This document shows, piece by piece, positions 15,462-17,789 of a stretch of DNA of 17,789 nucleotides. Each line of letters begins with the position of its first letter. Position 1 is the stretch's first letter. The notes beneath the pieces are model-generated. The model did no database searches. It was not told the origin of the DNA and saw only the letters and a program-made list of their open reading frames with translations. The DNA is from an uncultured Ignavibacteriota bacterium (lineage in GTDB: Bacteria > Bacteroidota > Ignavibacteria > Tepidaquicellales > Tepidaquicellaceae). Both the position numbers and the translations under genes were made by a program. Location: positions 1 to 17,789 of the forward strand of contig CALGII010000103.1 in assembly GCA_937915485.1 (NCBI GenBank). Direction: 5' to 3'.

Positions 15462-16292
15462 ATGAAAGCACTATTAATTTTATTATTTGGAGTTACACTG
15501 ATTTACGGCACGGCATTCGCGCAGGATATTTCACCGCAGTCAAAGAATAAACCGCTGCTTACAATAGAGACTTCAGGTTCTTTTGACCTTCCCATAATGG
15601 ACCTTAGCGCGAGCGACGGCCTGAGAGGCATTTGGGCGTTTCAGGATTACGGGGCGAGTACAGGATTCGGCTCCGTTCTGAATTTCAAGTTCGCGGTTTA
15701 TCAGAGCAAAAGCCTACAACTAAGAACTTACGCGGCATTCGGCTATACGCATTTCGTCAATGACGACAGCAGGGCTTTCAAACTCTATGACAACGCGGGA
15801 ACTGTTTCATACGGATTTCCATACGTCAGGACATTTTCGAGCGTGCAGAGCGTTGCCGGCATCAGCAATATGAGAATGAACATGCCTTATCTCGCGCTCG
15901 GATGCGAACTCGGTGTTTACACGGACAGAAAGAGCCGGTCGTCGCTGAATTTCGGACTCGATTATAACTTCAACGTTATCACGGGAAGGATTTACCAGAC
16001 AATTCCAGGAGAGAGCGAGACATACACAACATATAAATCAAATTTAAGAACAGGCATCGGCGCGAATGTATCTTATTCATACAAGTTCCACGATTACCTC
16101 GGATTCCACGTCGGAACGCGGTTCACTTTACCCAACCTATTCGGAAAAGCCTCAGAAATGACCGATGAGAGTTGGTACATGTACCTGCTCGATAAAGGTA
16201 ATTCATCGCTTAACCCGAATCTGTCGAGCAGCCGAAGCATGGGCTATTTCAAGTTCTACGGCGGTCTCTCTTTGTTTTTCGGGAAATTATAG
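15462..16292 (+). CDS. Predicted outer-membrane beta-barrel protein, function unknown
   Basis: I do not recognise a named family. The 276-residue protein has a clear signal peptide (1-20, cleavage likely after AFA, before Gln21). The mature part is made of alternating aromatic/polar strands, for example LLTIETSGSFDLP, LQLRTYAAFGYTHF, RSSLNFGLDYNFNV, GIGANVSYSYKF and GFHVGTRFTLP. It ends in FYGGLSLFFGKL, a strand with near-terminal aromatic residues typical of outer-membrane barrels. There is no T9SS sorting tail. Lying 61 nt after the propeller gene and downstream of the SurA-like chaperone, it is a plausible outer-membrane protein in an envelope gene group. A weak start context (no Shine-Dalgarno, A-rich upstream) is in line with neighbours. 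Confidence 0.75.
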   Translation: MKALLILLFGVTLIYGTAFAQDISPQSKNKPLLTIETSGSFDLPIMDLSASDGLRGIWAFQDYGASTGFGSVLNFKFAVYQSKSLQLRTYAAFGYTHFVNDDSRAFKLYDNAGTVSYGFPYVRTFSSVQSVAGISNMRMNMPYLALGCELGVYTDRKSRSSLNFGLDYNFNVITGRIYQTIPGESETYTTYKSNLRTGIGANVSYSYKFHDYLGFHVGTRFTLPNLFGKASEMTDESWYMYLLDKGNSSLNPNLSSSRSMGYFKFYGGLSLFFGKL

Positions 16293-16384
16293 AAGGTCTC
16301 CGATTTTTTTATTCGTAATAGGATTCAAAAAAAATTCACAATCCCGTTACGGGTGTAAACAAAAAATTTCATCCTCGTTAAGCG

Positions 16385-16413
16385 TCTGATTTTTTTTAAA
16401 AATAAAAGTCAGA
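16385..16413. repeat. AT-rich imperfect stem-loop in the convergent spacer
   Basis: TCTGA/TCAGA arms (16385-16389 with 16409-16413) continue inward through a T-run pairing with an A-run, with one G-T pair and one mismatch, giving a stem of about 12 bp around a 3-nt AAA loop. It sits between the ends of the barrel gene (plus) and the hypothetical gene (minus). It has no trailing T-tract on either strand, so a terminator role is doubtful. The rest of the 227-nt spacer (16293-16519) shows no gene. Confidence 0.3.
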
Positions 16414-16519
16414 ACTCTGCTTTCAAACAAGTTCCGCCAATAAGGAAAATCCGTTTGTATTATGCAGGTGGAATGAATTAAGAAATGAATTGCGGTAAGG
16501 AATTTTACTTATAAAAATT

Positions 16520-17056
16520 TCACGCCAGACACTTGGGAGGAGGAGTCGGTACATCATAAAAGACTTTCAAAATTGGAACAAAAATGAAATTAAAGCACTT
16601 ATCCTCTCTCCAAGATAAGTCGCCGTTAAACTCTAAAGGTAATCCCGCGTCAACGATTAAATTTTTTATTATATTGCTCGTTGGCGCTTTTGATAACTTG
16701 TCCGTTACGTTAAGGCAGAAGAACAACTCGAACACTTCTCCGAGTTTTGTCTCGTTCTCGTCCGCCAGACACGTGATTTCGACGCTGTCGCCGCTATACT
16801 TTACGCTCGACACGTCGTAGTACTTTCCGAAATACGTGAATTCCCTCTTATGCACCCAGTGTAGATTTGCGTCGCCGTTTTCGTAAACAGCCTTCGTAAC
16901 ATTAAATACGGTAAGTTCTTCCCTGTCTATGTAATTCTCAAGTTTTCCGAAAGCCTCTTTCTTGAAAAAATATTTCAACTCGAAATACATTAATACATAT
17001 CCCGCCGAATTGAAAACAAGCATAAGTATCAATAATATTGAAATACTTTTTTTCAC
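16520..17056 (-). CDS. Small membrane-anchored or secreted hypothetical protein
   Basis: Function unknown. The 178-residue protein starts at GTG (17056); an in-frame TAG two codons upstream fixes this as the earliest start. Residues 4-25 form a hydrophobic signal or anchor helix (ISILLILMLVFNSAGYVLMY), followed by FELKYFFKKEAF and a soluble alpha/beta region with several Trp, Tyr and Asp residues. The C-terminus is proline-rich (PTPPPK, then CLA). From memory, similar short proteins with an N-terminal membrane helix and a proline-rich end are found in Bacteroidota, usually unannotated. It has its own transcription unit, divergent from the ABC exporter gene (113-nt spacer) and convergent with the barrel gene. 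Confidence 0.7.
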   Translation of the reverse strand: MKKSISILLILMLVFNSAGYVLMYFELKYFFKKEAFGKLENYIDREELTVFNVTKAVYENGDANLHWVHKREFTYFGKYYDVSSVKYSGDSVEITCLADENETKLGEVFELFFCLNVTDKLSKAPTSNIIKNLIVDAGLPLEFNGDLSWREDKCFNFIFVPILKVFYDVPTPPPKCLA

Positions 17057-17169
17057 TAACTAAAATGAGATATATTATGTTACTTTAATATATTGACAAA
17101 TATTAAATTTTTCAACATTAAATGCATGTATATATAAATTTCTTTATTTGTCCGGAATATCTAATTTGA

Positions 17170-17789
17170 ATGATGAAATCACTGTTACCCTTATTACCAT
17201 ACTTAAAAGCCCAAAAATGGAAACTTATATCCGGTACTGTCTTTATCGCTATAAGCATTTTTCTCCAAAGCCTCTATCCCATGGTAATAGGTTCTGCCGT
17301 AGATGAAATTACTAATAAAACATCAAATATATCATACATTTCTTACGCCCTGATTAGCGTAGGTCTAATCCTTGTCGGGGGGTTCTTCCTTTTCCTTACA
17401 AGAAGAACGATAATCGTATCATCGCGCGAAATCGAGAATGATTTGAGGCACGATTTTTTCGAGCATTTGATGAAACTTCCGAAGGAATTTTTCGACAGGA
17501 ACTCGACGGGAGACCTGATGGCGCACGCGACTAATGACATAAACAATATAAGAAATTTTCTGGGACCGGGAATCATGTACTCGATTCAAACGGTTCTGCG
17601 GACAGTCGTAACGCTCGCTATCATGTTCAGCATCAGCGTGAAAATTTCGCTTCTTGCGCTCATCCCGCTTCCGCTAATTACCCTGCTCGTATACAATGTA
17701 ATGAAAAGAGTTTACGGCAGGTCGCAGAAAGTTCAGGAATCCTTCTCGGACCTGACGACAAAAGTGCAGGAAAATTTCGCGGGAATTAG
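17170..17789 (+). CDS. ABC exporter, N-terminal membrane domain (cut by window edge)
   Basis: The first 206 codons of a fused ABC exporter of the MdlA/MdlB/MsbA kind; the frame runs open to the end of the window. Visible are membrane segments at about 19-38, 57-77 and two closely spaced ones at about 136-156 and 158-175. Between them is the intracellular helix region typical of type-1 exporters, EIENDLRHDFFEHLMKLP (87-104) followed by FFDRNSTGDLMAHATNDI (107-124). The sequence ends VQENFAGI, which in this family is normally followed by Arg and Val. The ATPase domain lies outside. Two consecutive ATGs (17170 and 17173) could serve as start; 17170 is listed. Such genes often occur in pairs, so a partner may follow. 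The substrate cannot be inferred. Confidence 0.9.
   Translation, partial: MMKSLLPLLPYLKAQKWKLISGTVFIAISIFLQSLYPMVIGSAVDEITNKTSNISYISYALISVGLILVGGFFLFLTRRTIIVSSREIENDLRHDFFEHLMKLPKEFFDRNSTGDLMAHATNDINNIRNFLGPGIMYSIQTVLRTVVTLAIMFSISVKISLLALIPLPLITLLVYNVMKRVYGRSQKVQESFSDLTTKVQENFAGI

Noticed and set aside
16343..16353. CCCGTTACGGG hairpin in the spacer after the barrel gene
   Set aside because: Four-bp stem with a 3-nt loop and no adjacent T-tract on either strand; too weak for a terminator.
17093..17121. Perfect TTGACA (17093-17098) upstream of the ABC exporter
   Set aside because: At 17-nt spacing the -10 candidate is CATTAA, a poor match; not enough to call a promoter.

Overview
The window reads as a chromosomal segment from a member of the Bacteroidota/Chlorobiota lineage, most likely Ignavibacteria-like. 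Two secreted proteins end in the NYPNPFNP-type C-terminal domain recognised by the type IX secretion system (T9SS). The translation operon has the compact order rimP-nusA-infB. Few starts have a clear Shine-Dalgarno sequence, and intergenic DNA is very AT-rich. This placement is inferred from gene content; no 16S rRNA gene or tRNA is present. I see no CRISPR array, insertion sequence, prophage or integrase.

Left part (1-1979, minus strand): the operon rimP, nusA, infB (infB cut by the window edge). A terminator-like hairpin with a 9-T tract lies immediately before the rimP start. It may simply end the upstream protease transcript, or it may be a leader attenuator of the kind through which NusA controls its own operon in Bacillus.

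2065-4938 (minus): a large secreted subtilisin-family protease with a T9SS sorting tail. Divergent from it, at 5073-7123 (plus), a 3-methyladenine DNA glycosylase overlaps by 4 nt a beta-CASP metallo-beta-lactamase nuclease. A strong terminator follows, and then glgA (glycogen synthase) converges on it from the minus strand.

8658-8899 is a divergent intergenic region with a perfect 13-bp inverted repeat just before the next operon. At 8900-14025 (plus) lies a tight cluster: a lipoprotein with two parvulin domains, a SurA-like periplasmic chaperone starting at TTG, and a membrane-anchored von Willebrand A-like protein. Next come a T9SS-sorted Asp-box beta-propeller protein and a predicted outer-membrane beta-barrel protein. 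The set looks like envelope biogenesis (folding and escort of exported proteins) with exported or outer-membrane products beside it.

Right end: a small membrane-anchored hypothetical protein on the minus strand (GTG start), divergent from an ABC exporter cut by the window edge.

No clearly new defence or mobile system is visible. The best leads are regulatory (the rimP leader hairpin and the 8821-8870 inverted repeat) and contextual (the glycosylase/nuclease overlap and the parvulin/SurA/VWA cluster).
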